Assembly: GCA_946480245.1 (NCBI GenBank)
Contig: CAMLIZ010000076.1
Coordinates: 1-21,064 of the forward strand
Direction of reading: 5' to 3'
Source: an uncultured Pseudomonadota bacterium
Lineage (GTDB): Bacteria; Pseudomonadota; Gammaproteobacteria; Burkholderiales; Burkholderiaceae
DNA: 21,064 bases
A program made the translations under genes and the position numbers. Position 1 is the stretch's first letter; every line of letters begins with the position of its first letter. The notes beneath the pieces are model-generated. The model did no database searches, was not told where the DNA came from, and was given only the letters and a program-made list of their open reading frames with translations. Below are positions 1 through 6,202 of this stretch, one piece after another.

Positions 1-1
1 G

Positions 2-535
2 CTGCGCACCTACGGCCGCATCCTCGGCGTGCCGGTGCACACCGCGCACGACCGCAGCTCGCTGGAAGACCTGCTCGACCTGCTGAGCGGCAAGAAGCTG
101 GTGCTGATCGACACCGCGGGCATGGCGCAGCGCGACACCCGCACGCGCGAGCTGCTGGAGATGCTGTCGCACCGCTCGATCCGCAAGCTGCTGGTGGTCA
201 ACGCCGCGGCGCAAGGCGAGACGATCGAGGACGTGGCGGTGGCCTGGCGCGCCAGCCTGGCCGCCGGCGTAATCGTGTCGAAGATGGACGAGGCGGTGAA
301 GCTGGGCCCGGTGCTCGACGTGCTGATCCGCCACAAGCTGAAGGTGCTCGCGGTGGCCAACGGCCAGCGCGTGCCGGAGGACTGGCACCGCCTGTCCTCG
401 CATGCACTGGTGCACCGCGCGCTGCGCGCCACCGGTGCCGCCGCCTACCGCATGGACGCCGGCGACGTGAACCTGGTGTTCACCGCCCTCAACCCGCACG
501 GCCCGCGCCACGGCTCCGCGGCCCTGCACGCCTGA
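2..535 (+). CDS. flhF: FlhF, SRP-type GTPase for flagellar placement (3' part only)
   Basis: The frame is open from the left edge, so only the last 177 residues are present. They cover the second half of an SRP-family GTPase (NG) domain. The G3 motif DTAG is at window residues 37-40, and SKMDEAVKLG starting at residue 93 is the G4 region (T/SKxD) followed by the FlhF-typical LG. The tail MDAGDVNLVFTALNP is characteristic of FlhF. FlhF is a membrane-associated GTPase that, in studied bacteria, directs where the flagellar base is built and works with FlhG. The stop at 533-535 lies 17 bases before the ATG of the FlhG-like gene, so the two are probably co-transcribed. The P-loop and the N-terminal basic domain lie outside the window. 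Family assignment is confident. Confidence 0.93.
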   Translation: MRTYGRILGVPVHTAHDRSSLEDLLDLLSGKKLVLIDTAGMAQRDTRTRELLEMLSHRSIRKLLVVNAAAQGETIEDVAVAWRASLAAGVIVSKMDEAVKLGPVLDVLIRHKLKVLAVANGQRVPEDWHRLSSHALVHRALRATGAAAYRMDAGDVNLVFTALNPHGPRHGSAALHA

Positions 536-552
536 GATTGCCAACGAACCCG

Positions 553-1347
553 ATGCGCGACGTGTTCTTCCATCGCTCACCGCCTCTGGACCAGGCCGAC
601 GGCCTGCGCCGCCTGTTCGGCACCGGCCGCTCGCGCTTCATCGCGGTGGCCAGCAACCCGCACGTGGCGTTTGCCGGCGTGCTGCTCGAGCGCCTCACCG
701 CCGCGTTTGCCGCGCTCGGCTGCAAGAGCGTGATGGTGGACGCCAGCGAGCAGGCGCCGCTGGCCGACGAAATGGCCTCGGTGGATCTGGCGGCCTGCAT
801 CGAGCCGCTGTCGGCCGAGGTGTGGTACCTGCCGGCGCGCGGCCTGCCGGCCAAGCATGTGGACACGCGCGGCAGCAGCTCCGGGCTCCTGCAGCGCGTG
901 GCCGACGCGGTGCCGCAGGCCGAGGTGGTGGTGATGCATGCGCCGGCCAGCGACCTGTCGCGCCTGTTCAGCGGGCGCGCGGTGCGGCCGCTGCTGCTGG
1001 GCGCCGACCATCCGCGCAGCGTCACGCACGCCTATGCCGCGATGAAGCTGCTCACGCTGCGCAACGGCCTGATGAGCTACGACCTGCTGCTGTCGGCCGA
1101 CCCCACGTCGCCGCGACGCGATCGCATTGCCGAGCAGCTGTCGAGCTGCGCGGATCGCTTTCTTGGGGCGGTGCTGCACGACGCCGCGGTGGTGGACGCC
1201 GCCTGCGACGTGCACGAGCTGCCCGGTGCCGAGCTGCTGCGCCTGGCGCAGGCCCAGCTGGCGCTGGAGGACGCGCCTGCCGTCGCGCCCGTGCACGCCC
1301 CCATGCCTCATGCCCCCTGGTCGATGGCCGCCGCCGTCCGCCTCTGA
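553..1347 (+). CDS. flhG: FlhG/FleN-like protein with degenerate ATP site
   Basis: Predicted 264-residue protein between flhF and fliA, the standard flhG position. The N-terminus has DQADGLRRL (residues 13-21), matching the DQAxxLR motif with which FlhG proteins activate the FlhF GTPase. The MinD-like fold is traceable: SVTHAYAAMKLL corresponds to the SVTDAYALIKLL segment of FlhG, and a RFLGAVLHDAAVVDAA stretch follows near the C-terminus. The Walker A loop (normally KGGVGKT) is replaced by NPHVAFAG at about residues 35-42. The Walker B-like strand ends in MHAPASD rather than DTGAG. ATP binding therefore looks lost. I chose the ATG at 553; a TTG at 538 in the same frame is an alternative. Neither has a convincing Shine-Dalgarno. 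Position and motifs support the family; loss of ATPase activity is inferred. Confidence 0.8.
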   Translation: MRDVFFHRSPPLDQADGLRRLFGTGRSRFIAVASNPHVAFAGVLLERLTAAFAALGCKSVMVDASEQAPLADEMASVDLAACIEPLSAEVWYLPARGLPAKHVDTRGSSSGLLQRVADAVPQAEVVVMHAPASDLSRLFSGRAVRPLLLGADHPRSVTHAYAAMKLLTLRNGLMSYDLLLSADPTSPRRDRIAEQLSSCADRFLGAVLHDAAVVDAACDVHELPGAELLRLAQAQLALEDAPAVAPVHAPMPHAPWSMAAAVRL

Positions 1348-1366
1348 CTTGCCCGGAGCCTTGTCC

Positions 1367-2083
1367 ATGTACACCGCCAAAGGCCGCCTCGACGTGAACA
1401 CCATGCTCAAGCAGTACAGCCCGCTGGTGCGCCGCCTTGCGCACCAGATGATCGCCAAGCTGCCGGCCAACGTGGAAGTCGACGACCTGATCCAGGTCGG
1501 CATGATCGGCCTGAGCGACGCGCTGTCGCGCTTCGACGCCGCACAGGGCGTGCAGTTCGAGACCTTCGCCACGCAGCGCATTCGCGGCGCCATGCTCGAC
1601 GAGCTGCGCGGCACCGACTGGATGAGCCGCGGCAACCGGCGCCAGCAGCGCAGCATCGAGGCCGCCGTGCACAAGCTGGAGCAGAAGCTCGGCCGTGCGC
1701 CGCACGAGAGCGAGATCGCGGTCGAGATGGGCATCACGCTCACCGAATACCAGGAGCTGCTCGGCAAGGTGCGCGGCACGCAGCTGGTGTACCTGGAGGA
1801 CATGAGCGGCGACGACGGTGACGACGACTACCTCGACCGCCACGTCACCGCCGAGGAGGAGGCCAACCCGCTCGGGCTGCTGCAGGACCGCCGCATGCGC
1901 GAGGCGCTGGTGGAGGCCATCAAGCACCTGCCCGAGCGCGAGCAGTACGTGATGAGCATGTACTACGAGCACGACATGAACCTGAAGGAGATCGCGGCGG
2001 TGCTGGGCGTGACGGAATCGCGCGTGTGCCAGTTGCACAGCCAGTCGATCGCCCGCCTGCGGGTCAAGTTGCGCGAGTGGTGA
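1367..2083 (+). CDS. fliA: FliA, flagellar sigma-28 factor
   Basis: A 238-residue sigma factor, essentially the length of E. coli FliA. Region 2 runs from about residue 35 to 85, with DLIQVGMIGLSDALSRFD and FETFATQRIRGAMLDELR followed by DWMSR. Region 3 (LGRAPHESEIAVEMGIT) and region 4 with its helix-turn-helix (LKEIAAVLGVTESRVCQLHSQS, about residues 205-226) follow. FliA directs RNA polymerase to late flagellar and chemotaxis promoters and is held inactive by FlgM until the hook is finished; flgM lies in the same window. The frame is open upstream, but the ATG at 1367 has a GGAG at 1355-1358 and gives the typical MYTAKG start. It is separated from the FlhG-like gene by 19 bases. Confidence 0.97.
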   Translation: MYTAKGRLDVNTMLKQYSPLVRRLAHQMIAKLPANVEVDDLIQVGMIGLSDALSRFDAAQGVQFETFATQRIRGAMLDELRGTDWMSRGNRRQQRSIEAAVHKLEQKLGRAPHESEIAVEMGITLTEYQELLGKVRGTQLVYLEDMSGDDGDDDYLDRHVTAEEEANPLGLLQDRRMREALVEAIKHLPEREQYVMSMYYEHDMNLKEIAAVLGVTESRVCQLHSQSIARLRVKLREW

Positions 2084-2091
2084 GCCGATAA
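2064..2091 (+). promoter_or_regulatory. Sigma-28 promoter for the chemoreceptor-like gene
   Basis: GCCGATAA at 2084-2091 is a full match to the sigma-28 -10 consensus and begins one base after the fliA stop codon. TCAAGTTG at 2064-2071, inside the last fliA codons, resembles the -35 consensus TAAAGTTT. The gap between the two octamers is 12, one base longer than the usual 11. Transcription would start near 2098, about 30 bases before the ATG at 2130. Chemoreceptors are classic sigma-28 targets, which fits the gene downstream. The consensus match is seen directly; activity is inferred. Confidence 0.72.
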
Positions 2092-2129
2092 CGCATCAGC
2101 GCATTGCGCGTGCTGTGAAGGAGACGCAG

Positions 2130-3488
2130 ATGTTGAGCATGTTCCGTCGTCGTGACCCCGGCGACACGGCCGTACCGGTGGAGCCGGTGGAGCCGGTGCA
2201 CGAAGGCCACGATGCGATGGCCGCGGTGCGCGCCATCTCGCGGCAGGCCTCGCATCTGGGCCGCGACGCTGCCGAGGTGCGCGGCGCGATGGAAGACACG
2301 CAGAAGATCGTGCAGGCGCAGTCGCAGGCCATGAAGGCGGTGGCGGCGCAACTGGCCGACGTGCAGAACGCGCAGCGCGCGATCGCCGGCGTCACCACCG
2401 AAAGCCTGCAGGCCGTGGGGCGTGCGCGCGACGCGCTGCAGGGCGTGAGCCACGAGGTGCAGGGCATCGTCGACACGTTGCATCAGGTGGCCGACGCGGC
2501 GAGCCAGATCACGCAGATCGCGTTGCAGACGCGGCTGGTGGCGTTCAACGCCTCGGTCGAGGCCAAGCGCGCCGGCGAGGCCGGGCGCGGCTTCGGCGTG
2601 GTGGCCGACGCGGTGAAGGACCTGGCCGCCAAGGTGGAGACCTCGTCGAAAGCCATCATGCGCACCGTGGGCGAGCTGGACACGCGCGTGCAGTCGTTCA
2701 GCCGCGAGTTGCAGAACGACAACAGCGCCGACAGCAAGCAGGGCGCGATCCACGTCGCCTTTGCCAGCGTCGAACAGGACGTGCGCCGCATCAGCCTGGC
2801 CGCCGAGCAGAGCAGCGCCACCTGCCTGGCGCTGAACGAGCGTGCACAGGAACTGGAGCGCGAGGTGCTGCAGGCCATGCAGGGCCTCACCGTGTCGCTG
2901 GCCGGCAGCGACCGCTTCCTGAAGGTGGCGGAGGAGCTGATCGAGCTGGTGGCCGGCTGCGGCATCGAGACCGCCGACACCCCGTACATCCGCGCCGCCC
3001 AGGAGGCCGCCAGCCAGGTGAGCAAGCTGCTGGAAGACGCGGTGCGCACCGGCGTGGTCAGCGAGGCCGACCTGTTCGACGAGAACTACCGGCCGATCGC
3101 CAACACCAACCCGCAGCAGCACCTGACCCGCTTCGTGGAAGTGGCCGACCGGCTGTTCCCGCAGGTGCAGGAGCGCGTGCTGGGCATGTCCGACAAGGTG
3201 GCGTTCTGCATTGCCAGCGACCGCAACGGCTACATCGCGATGCACAACAAGAAGTACTCGCTGCCGCAGCGCGGCGACGTGCTATGGGACACGGCCAACA
3301 GCCGCTACCGCCGCATCTTCAACGACCGCACCGGCCTGGCCAGTTCGCGCAACCAGAAGCCGTTTCTGCTGCAGACGTACCGGCGCGACATGGGCGGAGG
3401 CAACTTCGTGCTCCTGAAGGAAGCGGCTGCACCGATCGTGGTGAACGGCCGCCACTGGGGTGGCTTGCGGCTCGGCTTCAAGTTCTGA
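2130..3488 (+). CDS. Soluble methyl-accepting chemotaxis protein-like receptor
   Basis: 452 residues, no membrane segment and no signal peptide. A mostly helical N-terminal half contains an MCP signalling hairpin: QTRLVAFNASVEAKRAGEAGRGFGVV, with the conserved E-AGRGF at residues 150-155, resembles the tip of Tsr/Tar that contacts CheA and CheW. The C-terminal half (about 290-452) contains IASDRNGYIAMHNKKYS, RRIFNDRTG and FLLQTYRRDMGGGNFVLLKE, followed by HWGGLRLGFKF. This looks like a small Cache/PAS-like sensory domain placed after the signalling part. The order is the reverse of the usual sensor-then-signal layout. The start is chosen at ATG 2130 because GAAGGAG sits 6 bases upstream; an in-frame GTG at 2115 is less likely. 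A short VEPVEPV repeat lies near the N-terminus. MCP family is secure; ligand is unknown. Confidence 0.85.
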   Translation: MLSMFRRRDPGDTAVPVEPVEPVHEGHDAMAAVRAISRQASHLGRDAAEVRGAMEDTQKIVQAQSQAMKAVAAQLADVQNAQRAIAGVTTESLQAVGRARDALQGVSHEVQGIVDTLHQVADAASQITQIALQTRLVAFNASVEAKRAGEAGRGFGVVADAVKDLAAKVETSSKAIMRTVGELDTRVQSFSRELQNDNSADSKQGAIHVAFASVEQDVRRISLAAEQSSATCLALNERAQELEREVLQAMQGLTVSLAGSDRFLKVAEELIELVAGCGIETADTPYIRAAQEAASQVSKLLEDAVRTGVVSEADLFDENYRPIANTNPQQHLTRFVEVADRLFPQVQERVLGMSDKVAFCIASDRNGYIAMHNKKYSLPQRGDVLWDTANSRYRRIFNDRTGLASSRNQKPFLLQTYRRDMGGGNFVLLKEAAAPIVVNGRHWGGLRLGFKF

Positions 3489-3493
3489 TCGGC

Positions 3494-3510
3494 GCGGTGC
3501 CTTGCACCGC
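3494..3510. other. Small hairpin after the receptor gene
   Basis: A perfect 7-bp stem (GCGGTGC at 3494-3500, GCACCGC at 3504-3510) with a CTT loop begins 5 bases after the receptor stop codon. No T-run follows it on either strand, so alone it is not an intrinsic terminator. It may protect the 3' end of the + strand message or add to the terminator that follows. Confidence 0.5.
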
Positions 3511-3521
3511 AGCACCGATGC

Positions 3522-3553
3522 AAAAAAAAGCCGCCCGAGGGCGGCGTTCTTGT
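3522..3553. terminator. Bidirectional terminator between receptor gene and flgN
   Basis: A GC-only stem (GCCGCC at 3530-3535 with GGCGGC at 3540-3545, tetraloop CGAG, possibly a seventh pair) is flanked by eight A residues at 3522-3529 and by a T-rich GTTCTTGTTT on the right. On the minus strand it reads as stem plus U8, a strong intrinsic terminator for the flgM-flgN message, whose last gene stops at 3579. On the plus strand the T-tract is interrupted but usable for the receptor gene. It sits exactly between two converging genes. Confidence 0.87.
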
Positions 3554-3578
3554 TTCAGCGCGCCTTCGGAGGCTGGCG

Positions 3579-3977
3579 TCAGGCTTGTACCGCGCCGCCG
3601 AGGTGCGTGCGGTCGGCGCCGCCGTGCGCGCCGTAGACGCCGCCGGTGCCGGCGGGCAGCAGCACGTCGATCGCACGGTCGAGTGCAGCCGTGGCGCGAG
3701 CCAGTGATTCGCGTTGTGCCGCCACCTGGCCGCTGGCGCTGGCCAGCCGGCTGCGCAGGCCCGGCGGCACGCCGCCGGAGCGCGCCGCGTGGGCGAAGCG
3801 GTGCACCGCATCGGCCAGTGCGCGATGCAGTTCGGTGGCGTGGGTGTCGATGCCCTGGGCGTCGCGCGCGCGCAGCGCCTCGCCGAGCGCGACCAGGCGC
3901 TGCTCCACGGCAGCCAGCGAGCGCTCGAGCTCGCCGTCGCGGTCGGGGGTGGCCGGGGGAGGGGGCAAGGTCAACAT
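3579..3977 (-). CDS. flgN: FlgN-like flagellar export chaperone
   Basis: Small helical protein immediately after flgM, the usual flgN place. From the ATG at 3977 it has 132 residues; an in-frame GTG at 4004 would give 141. It has a proline-rich N-terminus (LPPPPATP), then heptad-like helices (LERSLAAVEQRLVALGEALRARD, LHRALADAVHRFAHAAR, ESLARATAALDRAIDVLL). FlgN escorts the hook-filament junction proteins FlgK and FlgL to the export gate; both are encoded downstream in this window. FlgN sequences are weakly conserved, so the call rests on size, helical pattern and position. No Shine-Dalgarno is visible at either start. I prefer the ATG because the GTG is engaged in a strong hairpin. The gene ends at the terminator centred on 3538. 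Confidence 0.8.
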   Translation of the reverse strand: MLTLPPPPATPDRDGELERSLAAVEQRLVALGEALRARDAQGIDTHATELHRALADAVHRFAHAARSGGVPPGLRSRLASASGQVAAQRESLARATAALDRAIDVLLPAGTGGVYGAHGGADRTHLGGAVQA

Positions 3978-4003
3978 CGGGCGCGGCGGTGGCAGGTGGA
4001 ACA

Positions 4004-4026
4004 CGGCCGCGCGCTGGGCGCGGCCG
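4004..4026. other. GC-only hairpin between flgM and flgN
   Basis: A perfect 9-bp stem (CGGCCGCGC at 4004-4012, GCGCGGCCG at 4018-4026) with a 5-base loop occupies almost the whole space after the flgM stop at 4034. It ends on the first base of the candidate GTG start of flgN. No T-run follows, so it is not a terminator. In the mRNA it could hide the upstream flgN start, act as an RNase barrier, or set a different expression level for FlgN relative to FlgM. The pairing is seen; the role is inferred. Confidence 0.55.
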
Positions 4027-4033
4027 CGGGGGT

Positions 4034-4324
4034 TCAGTGAGAGCTGCGGCCCAGCAGTTCCTGGGCGTTGGCGATCAGCTTGTCGGCGATCGCCTCGTGG
4101 TTCACCGTGAACTTGCCGTCGCGGATGGCTTGCGCGATGCGGTTCACCTTCTCGCTGTCGAACTCCGGCGTGCCGCCTTCCACCAGCGTGGTGGACGACA
4201 GCTGCACCTGTGCGCTGGCTTCGGTGGCGGGCCCGCCCGTGCTCGGCGTGGTTTCGCCGGCACCCCCCTTGCGCTCCGTCGCCGGGGTGACGGCGGGGCG
4301 ATTGTCGAGATGGCCGATTTTCAT
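4034..4324 (-). CDS. flgM: FlgM, anti-sigma-28 factor
   Basis: 96 residues, almost the same length as enterobacterial FlgM. The N-terminal half is polar and rich in Thr, Pro and Gly, as expected for the disordered part that is secreted. The C-terminal half carries the sigma-28-binding helices (FDSEKVNRIAQAIRDGKFTVNHEAIADKLIANAQELL). FlgM holds FliA inactive until the finished hook exports it. The ATG at 4324 (MKIGHLDNR) is chosen because GGAG lies 6 bases upstream. A TTG four codons earlier overlaps that same GGAG and is unlikely. A sigma-28 promoter lies about 50 bases upstream, giving negative autoregulation through FliA. A weak 5-bp hairpin (4348-4352/4363-4367) sits in the leader. Confidence 0.95.
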   Translation of the reverse strand: MKIGHLDNRPAVTPATERKGGAGETTPSTGGPATEASAQVQLSSTTLVEGGTPEFDSEKVNRIAQAIRDGKFTVNHEAIADKLIANAQELLGRSSH

Positions 4325-4381
4325 GATGTGCTCCAAAGGACGAGGCTCCGGGAAAAGCCTTGCCCGGTCAACATGGTCGGT

Positions 4382-4408
4382 GTATCGGACTGCCTGGGGG
4401 CGACTTTA
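4382..4408 (-). promoter_or_regulatory. Sigma-28 promoter of flgM-flgN
   Basis: On the minus strand TAAA (4408-4405) is followed after exactly 15 bases by TCCGATAC (4389-4382), against the consensus TAAA-N15-GCCGATAA: four of four and six of eight positions match. A run of seven A residues on the minus strand (4417-4411) just upstream could act like an UP element. The predicted start near 4375 gives a leader of about 50 bases. The placement agrees with the known late promoter of flgMN in enterobacteria. Confidence 0.82.
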
Positions 4409-4484
4409 GGTTTTTTTGCGTAATTTCGACTGGGCCCCCTCATTTGGAGGAGCGGCCGGGGGCGCTGCAGGGAGGGGTGCATGT

Positions 4485-5222
4485 CTAGAGCGCAATTTCG
4501 ACGCGGTGTTCCGCCACGGCCTGGCCGGTGACGATGCGGCCGGTGTCAGTGCGCACTCGCACAGGCTGGCCTTCCAGCCCGGGCGACAGCGCCAGGCCTT
4601 GGCCGCTGACGCGGTAACCCGTGCCCACCGCCACCAGCTGCACGGTCTGGCCGGCGGCAAAGTACTGGCGCGCCTTCAGGTCGGTCTGGCGCAGCGTCTC
4701 CCCGGCGGGCAGCGCGTGCTGCAGCGTGCGGCCCAGCGCCGCTTGCAGGTCGGTGAACGGGGCGGCGTACGAGGCGGCCAGGTCCACTTCGGCCTCGCGC
4801 AGGTCGCCCATGCGCAATTCGGCACCGGCGGGCAGCGCGGCGGCCGTCACCAGCGCCCGGCCGAACACCTTCACGGTGACCGGCAGGTAGACGTTCCAGT
4901 GCGTGGGCCCCTGCAGGCAGCGCAGCCCCACGCGGGTGCGGCCCCAGGGCCGGCTGCCGGTGGGCAGGTAGGGCTCGATGCGCTCGCAGGGCGCCAAGTG
5001 CAGGCGCGGGTCCAGCTGGCCCAGCGCCACCTCCACGCGCGCCTGCGGCAGCATGCGCTGGCCGGCCTGCTGCGCCAGGCGCTGCACCTCGTCGGCCAGC
5101 GCGCCGGGCATGCCGGCTTCGGCCGCCTGCGCCACGCCGACCACCAGCAGCGTGCTGATGCACACGGCGGCCAGCCAGCAACCCAAGGCGATGGCAGGGA
5201 GGAAGCGAAGACTCTTGTCCAC
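4485..5222 (-). CDS. flgA: FlgA, periplasmic P-ring assembly chaperone
   Basis: 245 residues with an N-terminal signal peptide: a KSLR start, a hydrophobic stretch ALGCWLAAVCISTLLVVGV, and a likely cleavage after AQA. The C-terminal two thirds contain the SAF/FlgA domain (AALPAGAELRMGDLREAEVD, GRTLQHALPAGETLRQTDLKA, GQTVQLVAVGTGYRVSGQGLAL, and the end VRVRTDTGRIVTGQAVAEHRVEIAL). FlgA helps FlgI assemble into the periplasmic P ring. The start is GTG at 5222. An in-frame TAA lies only four codons upstream and no later start keeps the signal peptide, so this start is nearly forced despite a poor Shine-Dalgarno. flgM follows on the same strand after 160 bases with its own promoter. Confidence 0.93.
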   Translation of the reverse strand: MDKSLRFLPAIALGCWLAAVCISTLLVVGVAQAAEAGMPGALADEVQRLAQQAGQRMLPQARVEVALGQLDPRLHLAPCERIEPYLPTGSRPWGRTRVGLRCLQGPTHWNVYLPVTVKVFGRALVTAAALPAGAELRMGDLREAEVDLAASYAAPFTDLQAALGRTLQHALPAGETLRQTDLKARQYFAAGQTVQLVAVGTGYRVSGQGLALSPGLEGQPVRVRTDTGRIVTGQAVAEHRVEIAL

Positions 5223-5365
5223 GCTGCCACTTTAGGAGTGCGCGCGCGAGGCCGGCGCACCGAAATGCGGGGCAATGGACGCGCTATTCGCGCTAATGCG
5301 GCGTGAGGCGTTCCACACAATCCGTTGCATCGCCCTTCATGGGCTGCATGCCGAGCCTGGCCACG
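5223..5365. promoter_or_regulatory. Divergent flgA/flgB control region
   Basis: This 143-bp spacer separates minus-strand flgA from plus-strand flgB and must hold the promoters for both early flagellar units. A 7-bp direct repeat CGCGCTA occurs at 5280-5286 and 5289-5295, with a 9-base period. ATTCGCGCTAAT at 5286-5297 is a near-palindrome, five of six pairs. The CGCTATT inside it resembles part of the enterobacterial FlhDC half-site. I could not fix a sigma-70 -10/-35 pair or a sigma-54 -24/-12 element, so the regulator stays open. The location is certain; the sites are only candidates. Confidence 0.45.
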
Positions 5366-5770
5366 ATGGACCGCTTGACCGATTCACTGCACTTTCAGAC
5401 CCAGGCGCTGTTGTTGCGCTCGGAGCGGCAGCGCCTGATCGCCAGCAACATCGCCAACGCCGACACGCCGGGCTACCAGGCGCGCGACATGAACTTCGCG
5501 CAGGCGCTGCAGCAGGCCACCGGCGCGCTGTCGGCCAGCGGCAGCACGGTGGCGGCCACGCAGCCGGGGCACATGCAGCCCGCCGGCGGCGCGCGCGCCG
5601 AGGCCAACCTGCTGTACGCGCTGCCGCCGCAGACCAACCTGGACCGCAACACCGTGGACCTGGACCGCGAGCGCGCCAACTTCGCCGACAACGGCGTGAA
5701 GTACGAGGCCGCGCTGAGGTTCATCAACCAGGACGTCAAGGACATGATGACCGCGATCAAAGGCCAGTAA
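5366..5770 (+). CDS. flgB: FlgB, proximal rod protein
   Basis: 134 residues, the usual FlgB length. The N-terminus has the rod/hook family motif LIASNIANADTPGYQARDMNF, and the C-terminus has NTVDLDRERANFADNGVKYEAALRFINQDVKDMMTAIKG, typical of FlgB. It forms part of the proximal rod with FlgC and FlgF. The frame is open upstream, with further in-frame starts at 5303 (GTG), 5339 and 5348. I chose the ATG at 5366 (MDRLTDSLHFQTQ) because it matches the normal FlgB N-terminus. No clear Shine-Dalgarno supports any of them. It is the first gene of the flgB-L run. Confidence 0.93.
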   Translation: MDRLTDSLHFQTQALLLRSERQRLIASNIANADTPGYQARDMNFAQALQQATGALSASGSTVAATQPGHMQPAGGARAEANLLYALPPQTNLDRNTVDLDRERANFADNGVKYEAALRFINQDVKDMMTAIKGQ

Positions 5771-5783
5771 GGAGTAGCCCGAC

Positions 5784-6194
5784 ATGAGCATGTTCGACAT
5801 CTTCAAGGTCGCCGGTAGCGCGGTCAGTGCGCAGAGCCAGCGCCTGAACACGGTGGCATCCAACCTGGCCAACGCGGACACGGTCGCCGGGCCCGACGGG
5901 CAGGCCTACAAGGCGCGGCAGGTGGTGTTCCAGACCCAGCTGATGGGCGAGGTGGGTGCGGCCGGCGTGCAGGTGAGCACCGTCACCGAGGACAACTCGC
6001 CGGGCCGGCGCGTGCTCGATCCGAAGAACCCGCAGGCCGATGCCGATGGCTACGTGACCTACAGCAACGTGAACCCGGTGGAGGAGATGGTCAACATGAT
6101 CTCCGCCTCGCGTTCGTACCAGAACAACATCGAAGTGATGAACACCGCCAAGACCCTGCTGCAGAAAACGCTGCAGATGGGCCAGGGCAGCTGA
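5784..6194 (+). CDS. flgC: FlgC, proximal rod protein
   Basis: 136 residues. The N-terminal motif SQRLNTVASNLANADTVAGPDGQAYKARQVVF is diagnostic of FlgC. The C-terminal helix EEMVNMISASRSYQNNIEVMNTAKTLLQKTLQMGQ is the conserved rod-family coiled segment. FlgC polymerises with FlgB and FlgF in the proximal rod across the periplasm. GGAG at 5771-5774 directly follows the flgB stop and sits 9 bases before the ATG, indicating an operon. The length matches the family. Confidence 0.97.
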   Translation: MSMFDIFKVAGSAVSAQSQRLNTVASNLANADTVAGPDGQAYKARQVVFQTQLMGEVGAAGVQVSTVTEDNSPGRRVLDPKNPQADADGYVTYSNVNPVEEMVNMISASRSYQNNIEVMNTAKTLLQKTLQMGQGS

Positions 6195-6202
6195 GGTAAG
6201 CC

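Noticed and set aside
2175..2198. A 9-base repeat (CCGGTGGAG) near the start of the receptor gene
   Set aside because: Only about 2.7 copies, in frame, encoding VEPVEPV in a flexible N-terminus; not evidence for a functional repeat element.
4405..4417. TTTA followed by seven T residues on the plus strand, looking like a terminator tail
   Set aside because: No stable stem precedes it on the plus strand and no plus-strand gene ends there. On the minus strand the same bases are the -35 of the flgM promoter and an upstream A-tract.
3284..4423. A 379-codon plus-strand open frame across the receptor end, flgN and flgM
   Set aside because: It runs antisense through two well-supported small genes and across the terminator; its product is Arg/Ala/Gly-rich and resembles nothing.
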